A DNA stretch of 64,000 nt from Variibacter gotjawalensis (GTDB lineage Bacteria > Pseudomonadota > Alphaproteobacteria > Rhizobiales > Xanthobacteraceae). Shown here piece after piece: positions 8,122 to 17,394 of the stretch; the first letter of the stretch is position 1; each line of letters opens with the position of its first letter. The translations under genes were made by a program, and so were the position numbers. The DNA lies in assembly GCF_002355335.1 (NCBI RefSeq), contig NZ_AP014946.1, forward strand, positions 3,859,501 to 3,923,500, in the 5' to 3' direction. The notes under the pieces are model-generated. The model searched no databases, was not told the DNA's origin, and was given only the letters and a program-made list of their open reading frames with translations.

Positions 8122-9105
8122 TTGAGCGATATGGACACTACCGCTCATTCCGAGGTCGCGAAAATGCCAGGCGCCTACGCCAATCTTGATGGCTTGGTCC
8201 GTCTTTCCCAGCGTCAAGGCATCGATATCCGCCGGCCGCTGCTGCGCGTCTTGACCGACCTCTACGTCCAGGAGCCGCACCACACGCGCGAGCAGGAACA
8301 GCAATTCGTCGAACTGGCGCAGCGTCTGCTGCCGGACGTCGATCCGTCGACGCGCGTCGCCATCGCGCGCAAGCTCCTCGCCTATTCAAATGCCCCGGCG
8401 CAGATCCTCAACGCAATCGCCGATCTCGAACCCGAAGTGCGCGCGCTGGTCGCCGCCGTAAAGCCGCAGCAGACAGAGCCAGTCGTCCACACGACGCTGG
8501 CCGAAGAAGCGCGCAGCACCCCGATTGCCGTCGTTGCCGCCGCGATCGAAGAATCGCAGCCGCGCACGCTCGGCGAAACCTTCCTGCGCGCCAACGCCGA
8601 AACGCGCACCACGATGCTCTACGAGCACACCGAAGACGCGACGATCATCATTCCGGGCCGCGCCGGTGTGGCGCAGCGCCTCGAGAGCGCAGCTCTCCGT
8701 CGCAATCAGGAAGAGATGGTCCGCGAGCTGCGCCGAGCGCTGGAGATTTCCAACCGTACCGCCTGGCGCATCATCCAAGACGAGTCCGGCGAGCCGCTGC
8801 TGATCGCCGGCAAAGCCCTCGGCATGTCGCTCGACGCAATCACCCGCGTCCTTCTCTTCGTCAATCCGAGTGTCGGCGAGTCGATCGAGCGTGTCTTCTC
8901 GCTCGCCTCGATCTACTCGAAGACGTCGCAAGGCGCCGGCATCACCGTGCTACAAAGCTGGCGCGAAGAAGCCGCCGCCCGTCCGCGTGTCCGCTTCCAG
9001 TCGATCACGGCAAGCGACGGTGCTGCCGATACTCGCACGACCGCGCACGAGCAGCGCACGACGGTCGCGGATCACGCCGCAGTCGGCAAACGCATCAACG
9101 AGTGA
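8122..9105 (+). CDS. DUF2336 domain-containing protein
   Basis: 327 residues if the TTG at 8122 is used, 324 from the ATG at 8131. Almost wholly helical and charged, without a signal or membrane segment, so cytoplasmic. The N-terminal half (ANLDGLVRLSQRQGIDIRRP, LYVQEPHHTREQEQQFVELA) matches DUF2336, an alphaproteobacterial family of unknown role built from HEAT-like helices. The second half (AWRIIQDESGEPLLIAGKAL) belongs to the same family. The 3' end overlaps the convergent DUF1491 gene by 11 bases. Confidence 0.8.
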   Translation: MSDMDTTAHSEVAKMPGAYANLDGLVRLSQRQGIDIRRPLLRVLTDLYVQEPHHTREQEQQFVELAQRLLPDVDPSTRVAIARKLLAYSNAPAQILNAIADLEPEVRALVAAVKPQQTEPVVHTTLAEEARSTPIAVVAAAIEESQPRTLGETFLRANAETRTTMLYEHTEDATIIIPGRAGVAQRLESAALRRNQEEMVRELRRALEISNRTAWRIIQDESGEPLLIAGKALGMSLDAITRVLLFVNPSVGESIERVFSLASIYSKTSQGAGITVLQSWREEAAARPRVRFQSITASDGAADTRTTAHEQRTTVADHAAVGKRINE

Positions 9106-9445
9106 TCTCGTCGTCGAGGAAATTCCGGCCCTGCCGGTCCTCGACTTCGACAATCCAGATATCCGGGTCGTAGCGCAGCTGCTTGGCGAGGTACTCCTCG
9201 GCATCCGCACTGTCGACAGTCACGGTCTTCATTGACGGTACGAACAGGCGGTCGGTCGGCTTCGCGTCGTCGAACGACGTCTGCGGCGCCGGACCGAAGA
9301 GATCGGACGTGCCGTCGAGCCGGTCGACCTTGATGAAGATTGCACCCGCCTCCTCCGCGCCACGCTTGCGCATCACGGCAAACGAGCCCGCGACTTCGCA
9401 ACGGCGCAGATAAGCGGCAACCCAGATCGACGATTTAAGGCGCAT
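9095..9445 (-). CDS. DUF1491 family protein
   Basis: 116 residues beginning MRLKSSIWVAAYLRRCEVAG, with AIFIKVDRLDGTSDLFGPAP and a C-terminus NFLDDEITR. This is a complete copy of the small cytoplasmic DUF1491 family found across Rhizobiales; function unknown. It is first of three minus-strand genes here and overlaps the end of the DUF2336 gene tail to tail. Confidence 0.85.
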   Translation of the reverse strand: MRLKSSIWVAAYLRRCEVAGSFAVMRKRGAEEAGAIFIKVDRLDGTSDLFGPAPQTSFDDAKPTDRLFVPSMKTVTVDSADAEEYLAKQLRYDPDIWIVEVEDRQGRNFLDDEITR

Positions 9446-9486
9446 TGAGAATCCCTTTTGGCGCTCTTCGAGCGCTGAGCGGGACT

Positions 9487-10242
9487 TTACTCGAACGAGC
9501 GGCCGGTGACAGCCGCGAGTTCCTTCAGCACGCGCTCGGAGATGCGGCCGGTCGGCGTTAGTTTGCGATCGCGCTCGAATTTCTCGACCGCGGCGCGCGT
9601 TGCTTCACCGAACACGCCGGTCGGCGGCACCGGGCCGTAGCCGAAGTCTGTGAGCGCGCGTTGCACCGCGACGATGCGTTTCGTGCTGTTCTCGGCATTC
9701 GCGCTCTTGGCCTTCGCGGGCGCGCGTTGCAGTGCCTTGAGCAGCGCCTCATTCGCTTCGCCGGTCACGCGCAGCCGAGCGGATTGCTCGAAGGCGCGGA
9801 TCGCCGCTTCCATCTTCGGACCCATAACGCCGTCGACGGTGCCGTCGTAGAAACCGCGGCGCGCCAGTTCCTTCTGAATTTCGGTGAGCAGCTGAACGCG
9901 CGTGCGCATCACCGGCTCTTTCGTGTTCGGCGAGACGGCAGCAACCTGCGGCTCGTTCGGCGCAACACTGCCCGTGGTCACGGCCTTCGGCTGAACCGGA
10001 GCAGTCGCAGCCTGCGGCTTCGGAACCGGCATCGGCACAGGCTTTGCGATCGGCGCCGGATGCGGGCTTGCCTGTAGCGCCACCGCGTTGACGACGATCG
10101 TCGTGACAACGCCGAGTGCGACGACGAGTGCGAGAGAATCCACCGGCCGCCGCGCAATCTTGCGCCACAGCGCACCGCCCATTTCGCCGAAGCGGCTCAT
10201 GAGCCCGTCATTCTCGATGGGTGCGGATAAACGCTTAGGCAC
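9487..10242 (-). CDS. Membrane-anchored protein with two peptidoglycan-binding domains
   Basis: 251 residues. One membrane segment at about 36-56, then a proline/lysine-rich spacer (60-112), then two PG_binding_1 repeats: about 118-172 (LLTEIQKELARRGFYDGTVD) and about 188-243 (AVQRALTDFGYGPVPPTGVF). It is probably an inner-membrane protein that reaches the cell wall. The start overlaps the end of the upstream histidine kinase gene by 8 bases, so the two are coupled. No enzymatic domain is present. Confidence 0.9.
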   Translation of the reverse strand: MPKRLSAPIENDGLMSRFGEMGGALWRKIARRPVDSLALVVALGVVTTIVVNAVALQASPHPAPIAKPVPMPVPKPQAATAPVQPKAVTTGSVAPNEPQVAAVSPNTKEPVMRTRVQLLTEIQKELARRGFYDGTVDGVMGPKMEAAIRAFEQSARLRVTGEANEALLKALQRAPAKAKSANAENSTKRIVAVQRALTDFGYGPVPPTGVFGEATRAAVEKFERDRKLTPTGRISERVLKELAAVTGRSFE

Positions 10243-12034
10243 TCTGTTTAACCTTCGGTTCGGACCAATGTTGCGGCTCGAGCAAAATCACTTCGGCGCG
10301 TTGCGCGGATTCGATCTTCTGCGGCGGACCATCGCGTGGAATGAGAACACGCACGCTGGTGCCGACACCGACAGTGCTCGCGACATCGAGACGGCCGCCA
10401 TGCAATTCGGCAAGGCCCTTTACGATCGAGAGGCCGAGTCCTGTGCCCTCATAGCGGCGATCGTATGACGGCTGCGCCTGATAGAACGGGCTGCCGATGC
10501 TACCGAGGTCCTCGGCCGGAATGCCGATGCCGTTGTCCTCTACCGACAACACGAACATGCCGTGGTCGATGCTGGTGCGCACGCGCACGGCGCCGCCCGG
10601 CGGCGTGAACTTGATCGCGTTGGAGATGAGATTGATCGCCATCTGCTTCAACGCGCGCTGATCGACGCTGACTTCTTCGATCGTCTCGTCGAAGCGCATC
10701 TGAATTTCGAGTTTCGCCTCATGCGCTTTCAGCGCCAGCAAATCGCATGAGCTGCGCACGATCGGCGTCGGCGCGCAGCGCTCTGGCGAGACGACGAGCG
10801 TGCCGCTTTCGATCTTCGAGAGATCGAGCACTTGATTGACCACCGCGAGCAGATGCTCGCCGGAGTTTTTGATGAGGCCCGCATATTCGCGGCGCTTGTC
10901 GCCGTCGAGACCGAGCGCGCGATCTTCCATCAGCATCTCGGAGAAGCCGATGACCGCGTTGAGCGGCGTGCGCAACTCATGGCTCATCGTTGCGAGGAAA
11001 CGGCTCTTCGCATCGTTCGCCTTGTCGGCTTCACGGCGTGCAGCCGCGAGCGCGTCTTCCTGGTTCTTACGCGCCGTCACGTCGCGCATCACGGCGACGA
11101 CTTCGCGGCCGCCGAGATGGGTCGCAGCGCCCGGCAGCGGGCGGCAACGCATTTCGATCCAGCCGAACTGGCCCGTCGAGAAAGCTTGCGCCGGCGTAAC
11201 ATTGCGGCGAACGCGGAATTCGGCGGATGCATCCGTTGCACCGGCCGCGGCATGCGCAAGCGCCGAGAGATACGTCGGACGATCCTGCACATGCACGAGA
11301 TCGAAGATGCCCATGCCGGAAAGTTCGTCGGGGCTGACACCGAATGTGTGCTGCGCCGCAGGCGATGCAAACAAAACTGCGCCGCCCGCGCCATGGCGCG
11401 TGATGACGTCGTTCATGTTGGAGGCGAGCAAGCTGTAGCGCTCGCCTTCTTCAGCAAGCAACGTCGAGCTCTTATGCGCGAACAGTTCCGCGGAGAGTGC
11501 CAGCATCGTCGCATACGCAATCGCCGCAACAACGGCGAAAACATCGACCCAATGCGGCGAGAAAGCGGAGCGCGCGCCGCCTGCCATCACGGCAATCAGG
11601 AAAGCCGCGAAGGCCGCGATCAATGCGGACGCGAAGACGACGCGGCGCGAAGAGCTAAGCGCGGGCTCGAGCGGGATCAGCAACAGCCACACCGCAATCG
11701 CGAGCGTGAAGCCGCCCGTCGCAGCACCCGCCGCAACAAGCAACGTTGCGAACGCAGCCGCCCACAACACGTGGCCTGCGCGCAAATAACCGGTCTGCGA
11801 GACGAAGTAGCCGATCGCGATCGGTGCGAAGAACCAAGCGAAGAAGAACAGCTCGATCGGCGTCAGCGTTCCGCGCGCGACGAGGTACATCGGCAGAATA
11901 GCGATGCCGAGAAAGCCGATGGTGAGCCGCGATGCGATGAAGTTGCGATGGCGGCCGATGCGCAACGGATCGATCTGCGCGTGCGGATGCACAAGCGCGT
12001 CGATGTAGTCACGAACCGGAGCAACGAGATTCAC
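10235..12034 (-). CDS. PAS-domain sensor histidine kinase, DivJ/PleC-like
   Basis: 599 residues. About six membrane segments fill residues 33-182, a PAS domain spans about 195-320 (LLASNMNDVITRHGAGGAVL), and the kinase core follows. The phosphorylated histidine is H352 in FLATMSHELRTPLNAVIGF. The N-box is NLISNAIKFTPPGG and the G boxes are VEDNGIGIPAED and GTGLGLSIVKGL. Overall architecture resembles alphaproteobacterial cell-cycle kinases of the DivJ/PleC group, which act on DivK-type regulators. There is no response regulator next to it, as is normal for that group. Coupling to a peptidoglycan-binding protein fits an envelope or division role. Assignment to DivJ itself is inference. Confidence 0.88.
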   Translation of the reverse strand: MNLVAPVRDYIDALVHPHAQIDPLRIGRHRNFIASRLTIGFLGIAILPMYLVARGTLTPIELFFFAWFFAPIAIGYFVSQTGYLRAGHVLWAAAFATLLVAAGAATGGFTLAIAVWLLLIPLEPALSSSRRVVFASALIAAFAAFLIAVMAGGARSAFSPHWVDVFAVVAAIAYATMLALSAELFAHKSSTLLAEEGERYSLLASNMNDVITRHGAGGAVLFASPAAQHTFGVSPDELSGMGIFDLVHVQDRPTYLSALAHAAAGATDASAEFRVRRNVTPAQAFSTGQFGWIEMRCRPLPGAATHLGGREVVAVMRDVTARKNQEDALAAARREADKANDAKSRFLATMSHELRTPLNAVIGFSEMLMEDRALGLDGDKRREYAGLIKNSGEHLLAVVNQVLDLSKIESGTLVVSPERCAPTPIVRSSCDLLALKAHEAKLEIQMRFDETIEEVSVDQRALKQMAINLISNAIKFTPPGGAVRVRTSIDHGMFVLSVEDNGIGIPAEDLGSIGSPFYQAQPSYDRRYEGTGLGLSIVKGLAELHGGRLDVASTVGVGTSVRVLIPRDGPPQKIESAQRAEVILLEPQHWSEPKVKQSA

Positions 12035-12369
12035 GTGTCAATTCCTGCACGCCGCCTCGACGCGCTCCCGCTTTTTCAATCTCCCGGGATGCTGTCAGAC
12101 GCCACTTAAGCGAAACCTAAGGCGGGCTCCGACACGGGCCCAATGTTCTGCTGATCGGGCTTTCCAGAGGTGCTTTCGGCGCGGATGGTGAACAAGACCT
12201 TGCCGCTCACGCATACTCAAGCAAACACACGCAGAACTCAGTTGGCGCACACCCGATAGATAAAATTTTAGATAAATTTGCCGGCGCGGAATCACGAGAC
12301 TTTTCGAGACCTTTGCTAGCGTCCCCGAACAAAGACGCGATTACAGCGTTACGGGACGACAGGTGGGCT

Positions 12370-12735
12370 ATGTTCTTTCTGCTTCGCGCAGCGTTCTGGA
12401 TCGGCCTTGTGCTGATCCTCATCCCGACCGGAGATCAACAGCCGGTCGACAGCAAACTCGGCACCGGCGAAGCGGTCACCGCCGCGGCGTCCATACTCGC
12501 TGACGCGACGCGCTTCTGCGATCGTCAGCCGGAAGCCTGCACGGTCGGTTCGCAAGCTGCGAGCTATCTTGGCCAGCGTGCTCAGGCCGGCGCCAAGCGC
12601 GTCTTCGGCATGATGAGCGACAACAGCACGAAGGCCGAAGCCGCCGCTGCTCCGGCAAAGCCGCGCAACGTCATCTCGTCGCAGAACACGCTCTCCGCAG
12701 CGGACCGCGCGATCCCGCATCGCAATCCGTCCTGA
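12370..12735 (+). CDS. DUF5330 domain-containing small membrane protein
   Basis: 121 residues from the ATG at 12370 (MFFLLRAAFWIGLVLILIPT). The frame is open 19 codons further up, but AGGTGG just before 12370 and the membrane segment starting at residue 2 favour this start. After the anchor come ATRFCDRQPEACTVGSQA, with two cysteines, and a polar tail. DUF5330 is restricted to Rhizobiales and has no known function. It is divergent from the kinase gene. Confidence 0.82.
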   Translation: MFFLLRAAFWIGLVLILIPTGDQQPVDSKLGTGEAVTAAASILADATRFCDRQPEACTVGSQAASYLGQRAQAGAKRVFGMMSDNSTKAEAAAAPAKPRNVISSQNTLSAADRAIPHRNPS

Positions 12736-12820
12736 TCTTCGCGAATTCCGGCAGACTGCTACCGCGAGCGGCCTGTACGCCGTTGGCCGATCGCCCTATA
12801 TCAGGCGCAGCACGGAAGCG

Positions 12821-13249
12821 ATGATGACGGCGATAAACGAGATCTACGAGAACTTTGAGCTGCTGGACGAGTGGGACGACCGCTATAGGTACGTCATCGA
12901 ACTCGGCCGCGAGCTCGCGCCGCTCCCCGAATCCGAACGCACCGAGACCAACAAGGTGCGCGGCTGCGCCAGCCAAGTCTGGCTCTCGACCACCGTGAAA
13001 GACGGCGCAAACGGCCCCGTACTGCACTTCGTCGGCGACAGCGACGCGCATATCGTGCGCGGCTTGATCGCGATCCTGCTCGCGCTCTATTCGGATCAAC
13101 CGGCCGAGAAGATCGTCGCGACCGACGCGCTCGAAGTGTTCGAAAAGCTTGGCCTGCGCGAACATCTGACGCCCCAGCGCTCCAACGGTTTCCGCGCGAT
13201 GGTCGATCGCATGCGCACGCAAGCGCGCGACGCCCTCGCGGCGGCTTGA
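12821..13249 (+). CDS. sufE: SufE-type cysteine desulfuration protein
   Basis: 142 residues. SufE accepts sulfur from the cysteine desulfurase SufS and passes it to the SufBCD scaffold for Fe-S cluster assembly. The acceptor cysteine lies at about residue 49 in NKVRGCASQVWLS, and IRGL-like helix VRGLIAILLALYSD follows as expected. Tandem ATG codons at 12821 and 12824 make the exact start uncertain by one residue. The remaining suf genes are not in the window. The stop is followed at once by a family A repeat. Confidence 0.93.
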   Translation: MMTAINEIYENFELLDEWDDRYRYVIELGRELAPLPESERTETNKVRGCASQVWLSTTVKDGANGPVLHFVGDSDAHIVRGLIAILLALYSDQPAEKIVATDALEVFEKLGLREHLTPQRSNGFRAMVDRMRTQARDALAAA

Positions 13250-13252
13250 TAC

Positions 13253-13399
13253 TGGTCATTCCGGGGCGCCGTTCGCGGCGCGCAAAAGCGCGCTGCGCGA
13301 ACCGCGAGCCCGGAATCCATAACCCCTGTGCCTTCGTTGAAGTCCGGGAGTATGGATCCCGGCCCTCGCGACGCTTCGCTTGCTCGGCCGGGATGACCA
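13253..13399. repeat. Repeat family A, long copy
   Basis: Outer arms TGGTCATTCCGG (13253-13264) and CCGGGATGACCA (13388-13399), one mismatch. An inner pair, GAATCCATA and TATGGATCC, flanks CCCCTGTG and the centre. It fills the gap between sufE and the convergent DUF6456 gene almost completely. Confidence 0.85.
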
Positions 13400-13401
13400 C
13401 G

Positions 13402-13944
13402 TCAGGTTTCGTCGGCCTTCCACGCTCGCATCGCGGCGCGAATCGGCCCCTTCGCCTCGCTTGTCAGGCCGTAATGCCGCGCCAGCCGGTCGAGCCCCAA
13501 CTGCAGCACGACTTTCGCCGAGCGCACCGGCCAGCCCCGTTCGGTCTCGACCACGTCGAGCTTCTTGAGAAAGCAGCAAACGTCCAGCAGCAGTCCGGAG
13601 AATTCCGGCCCCGTCGCACGCACGGCGAGTTGCACACGCTGACGCGCCGCCAGGATCACGTCGGTCATATGGACTCCGGCCTCGCCGCGCCGTCCGCTCG
13701 CCACCGCGACGTTCCAGCTCGCCGTCACCTTCGGCGTCATCTGCGCCCGCGTGAAATCCGCCCGCAGCCGCTCGCCGGCGAGAAACTGATGCGGCGTGAT
13801 GAGCGCCTGCCCGCCGCGCCCCTTCCGCCGCGCCAGCCACGCCAGCGGGCTCTCGCTGTCATCGATCAGCGAGCCGTCGGCCTGCGTGGAAATGTTGAGA
13901 TGCTGCGCGCGAAAGGCGTCGACCAGAGGGCTCTTGGACCGCAT
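13402..13944 (-). CDS. DUF6456 domain protein, probable DNA-binding or regulatory role
   Basis: 180 residues. The central and C-terminal parts (LITPHQFLAGERLRADFTRA, LLLDVCCFLKKLDVVETERG, RSAKVVLQLGLDRLARHYGL) match DUF6456, often found with helix-turn-helix proteins in Rhizobiales; function unknown. The leader carries a nested palindrome 6 bases ahead of the ATG that also includes the AGGA ribosome-binding site, which hints at autoregulation. Convergent with sufE across a family A repeat. Confidence 0.75.
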   Translation of the reverse strand: MRSKSPLVDAFRAQHLNISTQADGSLIDDSESPLAWLARRKGRGGQALITPHQFLAGERLRADFTRAQMTPKVTASWNVAVASGRRGEAGVHMTDVILAARQRVQLAVRATGPEFSGLLLDVCCFLKKLDVVETERGWPVRSAKVVLQLGLDRLARHYGLTSEAKGPIRAAMRAWKADET

Positions 13945-13949
13945 GCTTG

Positions 13950-13983
13950 ATTCCTAATAGGCTTATTAGCCTACGATAGGAAT
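13950..13983. promoter_or_regulatory. Nested palindrome in the leader of the DUF6456 gene
   Basis: Two nested arm pairs share one centre: ATTCCTA (13950-13956) with TAGGAAT (13977-13983), and TAGGCT (13958-13963) with AGCCTA (13968-13973). AT-rich against the GC-rich background, and it overlaps the AGGA ribosome-binding site of the gene starting at 13944. It looks like an operator, possibly also an RNA hairpin. Confidence 0.6.
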
Positions 13984-14005
13984 TCAAAACCAAACGAGTC
14001 AAGCT

Positions 14006-14416
14006 CTAATCGCGGCCGCCGCGACGCTGCTGACCAAGCCCCATGTCCTTGGCGAGGCGCGAGCGCGCCGCCGCATAGTTCGGCGCGACCATCGGGTAGT
14101 CCGCCGGCAGGCCCCATTTCTCGCGATATTGCTCCGGCGTCATCTCGTATTGTGTCCGCAGGTGACGCTTGAGCGACTTGAACTTCTTCCCGTCTTCCAG
14201 GCAGACGATGTAATCCGGCATCACGGAGCGCTTCACGGCGATCGCCGGCTTCGGCGCCTCGCCGACGTTCACAGCCCCGCCGCCGACCCGCACCAAGGCC
14301 TGATGCACCTGCCCGATCAGCGCCGGTAGATCGCCGGTCGCGACCGTATTGTTGCTGACATAGGCCGAAACAATCTCGGCCGTCAGTTCGATATAGGCGC
14401 TGGCTGTGTCGCTCAT
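14006..14416 (-). CDS. MucR/Ros family transcriptional regulator with altered zinc ligands
   Basis: 136 residues. MucR/Ros proteins bind AT-rich promoters and control surface polysaccharide, motility and symbiosis or virulence genes in Rhizobiales. The finger segment is [20 protein letters not shown] followed by [11 protein letters not shown]. In Ros the ligands are Cys-x2-Cys ... His ... His. Here C72 and H85 remain, the second Cys is Asp (D75, as in many MucR proteins) and the last His position is Gln/Tyr (Q89/Y90). The C-terminal [18 protein letters not shown] matches MucR closely. The 150-base gap upstream is AT-richer, fitting self-regulation. Confidence 0.93.
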   Translation of the reverse strand: MSDTASAYIELTAEIVSAYVSNNTVATGDLPALIGQVHQALVRVGGGAVNVGEAPKPAIAVKRSVMPDYIVCLEDGKKFKSLKRHLRTQYEMTPEQYREKWGLPADYPMVAPNYAAARSRLAKDMGLGQQRRGGRD

Positions 14417-14566
14417 GAGCGTCCCCTGGCTAGCCTGACTTGGTCGCGGCTTTGGCCGACGATTTCACCACTATATTGCCACGATGCAGAAAATTAAGGC
14501 GCTCCGCTAGTATTGATCGCGTTATCGGCAGGAAAATCTCTCGCAGGCATGCAATCGATCTGCGCA

Positions 14567-14962
14567 CTACTTGCGATACTGGTCGTCGCTGACCTTCTCG
14601 AGCCAATCGACGGTTTTGCCTTCGAGCGCCTCCTGGATCGCGATGTGCGTCATCGCGGTGGTCGGCGAAGCGCCGTGCCAGTGCTTCTCGCCCGGCGGGA
14701 ACCAGACGACATCGCCCGGCCGAATTTCCTCGATCGCCCCGCCTTCGCGCTGTGCCCAGCCGAGCCCGAACGTCACGATCAGCGTCTGCCCGAGCGGATG
14801 CGTATGCCACGCGGTCCGCGCGCCTGGCTCGAAGGTGACGGCCGCGCCCTGCACGCGCGCCGGCTCGGATGTCTGGATCAACGGATCCATCCGCACGGTG
14901 CCGGTGAAATACTCCGCCGGCCCCGGCCGCGAAGCCTGTGCGCCGCTGCGTTTGATCTCCAT
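14567..14962 (-). CDS. Cupin domain protein (small, possibly secreted-metabolite or lactone enzyme family)
   Basis: 131 residues from the ATG at 14962, chosen because GGGAGG lies 6 bases upstream; the frame continues further but only as low-quality sequence over the next gene's leader. Cupin motif 1 with metal ligands is [20 protein letters not shown] and motif 2 is [18 protein letters not shown] conserved C-terminal part ([20 protein letters not shown]) matches cupins often next to carboxymuconolactone decarboxylase-like genes. Substrate unknown. Divergent from oligopeptidase B. Confidence 0.85.
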   Translation of the reverse strand: MEIKRSGAQASRPGPAEYFTGTVRMDPLIQTSEPARVQGAAVTFEPGARTAWHTHPLGQTLIVTFGLGWAQREGGAIEEIRPGDVVWFPPGEKHWHGASPTTAMTHIAIQEALEGKTVDWLEKVSDDQYRK

Positions 14963-15087
14963 GCCCGCCTCCCGTTCGTCACGCTCACGCGATATTTGCG
15001 GCGCACCAGACCCGATCGCGACCGGGATCGCAAGGGTTGCCCCGAGCGCCCTGCTTCCGCATACAGGCGACCTCAGGAGATGACTGC

Positions 15088-17199
15088 ATGACCAAAGCAC
15101 CGCCGAAGACACCGCCCAAAGCCGCCGAAAAGCCGTTCAGCCAGACGTATCACGGCGTCACCTGGGAGGATGAATTCGCGTGGCTCAAAGCGAAGAACTG
15201 GCAGGACGTGCTGCGCGATTCCGCGACGCTGCCGCCGGAAATCCGCGAGCATCTCACCGCCGAACACGCCTACGCCAAAGCCTCGCTCGCGCACACTGAG
15301 GAATTACAAAAACAACTCGTCGCCGAGATGAAAGGCCGCATCAAGGAAGACGACTCCAGCGTTCCGTCGCGCGACGGCCCATATCGCTACTTCTCGCGCT
15401 ATCGCACCGGCGGGCAGCACCGCCTCGTCTGCCGCCTCGACGACAGCGACCAGGAACGTGTTCTGCTCGATGGCGATCAGCTCGCCGAAGGCCAAGCGTT
15501 CTTCAGCCTCGCCGGCGTGCGTCATTCGCCGGATCACGATCTCGTCGCCTGGGCGTCCGATATCACCGGTGCCGAACTATTCACGATCCGCATCCGCGAT
15601 CTCGGCCGTGGCAGCGATCTCGAAGAGGAGATCAAAGAGACCGGCGGCAGCTCGGTTGTGTGGACGCGCGATTCTTCGGCCTTCTACTACGGCCGTCTCG
15701 ACGACAATCATCGTCCGTCGCGCATCTTCCGCCACCGCATCGGCACCGATCCAGCGACCGACGAGCTCATCTTCGAGGAGAAGAACGCGGCCTATTTCGT
15801 CTCGCTCGGCGAGATGCAGTCCGGCGCTTACGCGCAAATCTCCGCTGCCGATCACGACAGCGCGGAGAGCTATGTCCTCGACCTCGAAGACAACGACGCA
15901 AAGCCGAAGCTGATCGCGAAGCGGCAACCGAAAGTGCTCTACGACGTCGAGCATCATCCGGATCTGAACGGCGACAATGTCTTCGTCATCTCGACCAATG
16001 CCGGCGACAGCGAAGACTTCAAAATCGTCACCGCGCAAGTCGACACACCGGCCGAATGGCGCGACCTCATCCCGCATCGGCAAGGCACTTACATCGTCAG
16101 CTTCATCGTGCTGCAGAACTGGCTGATACGCCTCGAACGCACGGACGGCTTGCCCGCCATCGTCGTGCGCAATCTCAAGGGCGACGACGAACACGAAATC
16201 GCCTTCGACGAGGAGGCCTATTCGCTCGGCGTCGGCGCCGGTTACGAGTTCGACACCGACACAGTCCGCTTCGACTATTCGTCGATGACGACGCCGAACG
16301 AGACCTACGATTATTCGCTCTCGTCGCGCGAACGCGAATTGCGCAAGCGTCAGGAAGTGCCGAGCGGTCACGACCCGAAGGACTACACGACGCGCCGCCT
16401 GCTCGCGCCTGCCGTCGACGGCGAGACCGTGCCGGTCTCGATCATCTACCGCAACGACACTCCGCTCGACGGCACAGCGCCGCTGCTGCTCTACGCTTAC
16501 GGCTCATACGGCATCACGATCCCGGCGTCGTTCAGCACCAATCGGCTTTCGTTGGTGGATCGCGGCTTTGTCTACGCCATCGCGCATATCCGTGGCGGCA
16601 CCGACAAAGGCTGGCGCTGGTATCGCACCGGCAAGCTCCTCGAAAAACGCAACACGTTCACGGATTTCATCGCGGCCGCCGATCATTTGGTCGAGAAGAA
16701 ATTCACCCGCGCGGGCGCCATCGCGGCGCATGGCGGCTCTGCCGGTGGATTGCTGATGGGCGCGGTTGCCAACATGCGGCCCGAGCTCTTCGGCGCGATC
16801 CTCGCCGACGTTCCGTTCGTCGACGCGCTCAACACGATGCTCGACGACAGCTTGCCGCTGACGCCGCCCGAATTCCTCGAATGGGGCAACCCGATCGCCG
16901 GCAAGGATGCGTTCGACTACATCCGCGACTATTCGCCCTACGACAACGTCGAAGCGAAGGATTATCCGGCGATCCTCGCGCTCACCGGTCTCTCCGATCC
17001 GCGCGTACTTTATTGGGAGCCCGCGAAGTGGGTCGCCAAGCTGCGCAAACATAAGACCGACAACAACCTCCTCGCGTTCCACATCAACATGGATGCGGGC
17101 CACGGCGGCGCGCCGGGCCGCTTCGATCGGCTTAACGAAGTCGCGCTGACTTACGCCTTCGCCATCGCGGCACTCGGCGACGGATTGAAGCAGGCTTGA
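15088..17199 (+). CDS. ptrB: Oligopeptidase B (S9A prolyl oligopeptidase family)
   Basis: 703 residues from the ATG at 15088, with AGGAG 8 bases upstream. A serine peptidase cutting short peptides after Arg/Lys. The N-terminal two thirds form the beta-propeller ([17 protein letters not shown] at the start). The hydrolase domain has the nucleophile in [18 protein letters not shown], the acid in [17 protein letters not shown] and the histidine in [11 protein letters not shown]. No signal peptide, so cytoplasmic. A family C repeat lies just after the stop. Confidence 0.93.
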   Translation: MTKAPPKTPPKAAEKPFSQTYHGVTWEDEFAWLKAKNWQDVLRDSATLPPEIREHLTAEHAYAKASLAHTEELQKQLVAEMKGRIKEDDSSVPSRDGPYRYFSRYRTGGQHRLVCRLDDSDQERVLLDGDQLAEGQAFFSLAGVRHSPDHDLVAWASDITGAELFTIRIRDLGRGSDLEEEIKETGGSSVVWTRDSSAFYYGRLDDNHRPSRIFRHRIGTDPATDELIFEEKNAAYFVSLGEMQSGAYAQISAADHDSAESYVLDLEDNDAKPKLIAKRQPKVLYDVEHHPDLNGDNVFVISTNAGDSEDFKIVTAQVDTPAEWRDLIPHRQGTYIVSFIVLQNWLIRLERTDGLPAIVVRNLKGDDEHEIAFDEEAYSLGVGAGYEFDTDTVRFDYSSMTTPNETYDYSLSSRERELRKRQEVPSGHDPKDYTTRRLLAPAVDGETVPVSIIYRNDTPLDGTAPLLLYAYGSYGITIPASFSTNRLSLVDRGFVYAIAHIRGGTDKGWRWYRTGKLLEKRNTFTDFIAAADHLVEKKFTRAGAIAAHGGSAGGLLMGAVANMRPELFGAILADVPFVDALNTMLDDSLPLTPPEFLEWGNPIAGKDAFDYIRDYSPYDNVEAKDYPAILALTGLSDPRVLYWEPAKWVAKLRKHKTDNNLLAFHINMDAGHGGAPGRFDRLNEVALTYAFAIAALGDGLKQA

Positions 17200-17245
17200 T
17201 CAAGCACCTCAAAGTCTGATCGGATGCGTTGAAAGAAGAGTCTCC

Positions 17246-17336
17246 GTCATGGCCCGGCTTGTCCGGGCCATCCACGTCTTACTCTCTTGCGAGGTAAGCC
17301 AAAGACGTGGATGGCCCGCATAAAGCGGGCCATGAC
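17246..17336. repeat. Repeat family C
   Basis: GTCATGGCCCG at 17246-17256 pairs with the GCGGGCCATGAC at 17325-17336. Inner arms CCACGTCTT (about 17272-17280) and AAGACGTGG (about 17302-17310) also pair. It is the only copy seen in this window and differs in sequence from families A and B. Confidence 0.75.
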
Positions 17337-17394
17337 GAACCGAGATACAATGCTTGCGCGCCTTTCTTGAATGAGCGCGGATCGGGAGCGAAGA

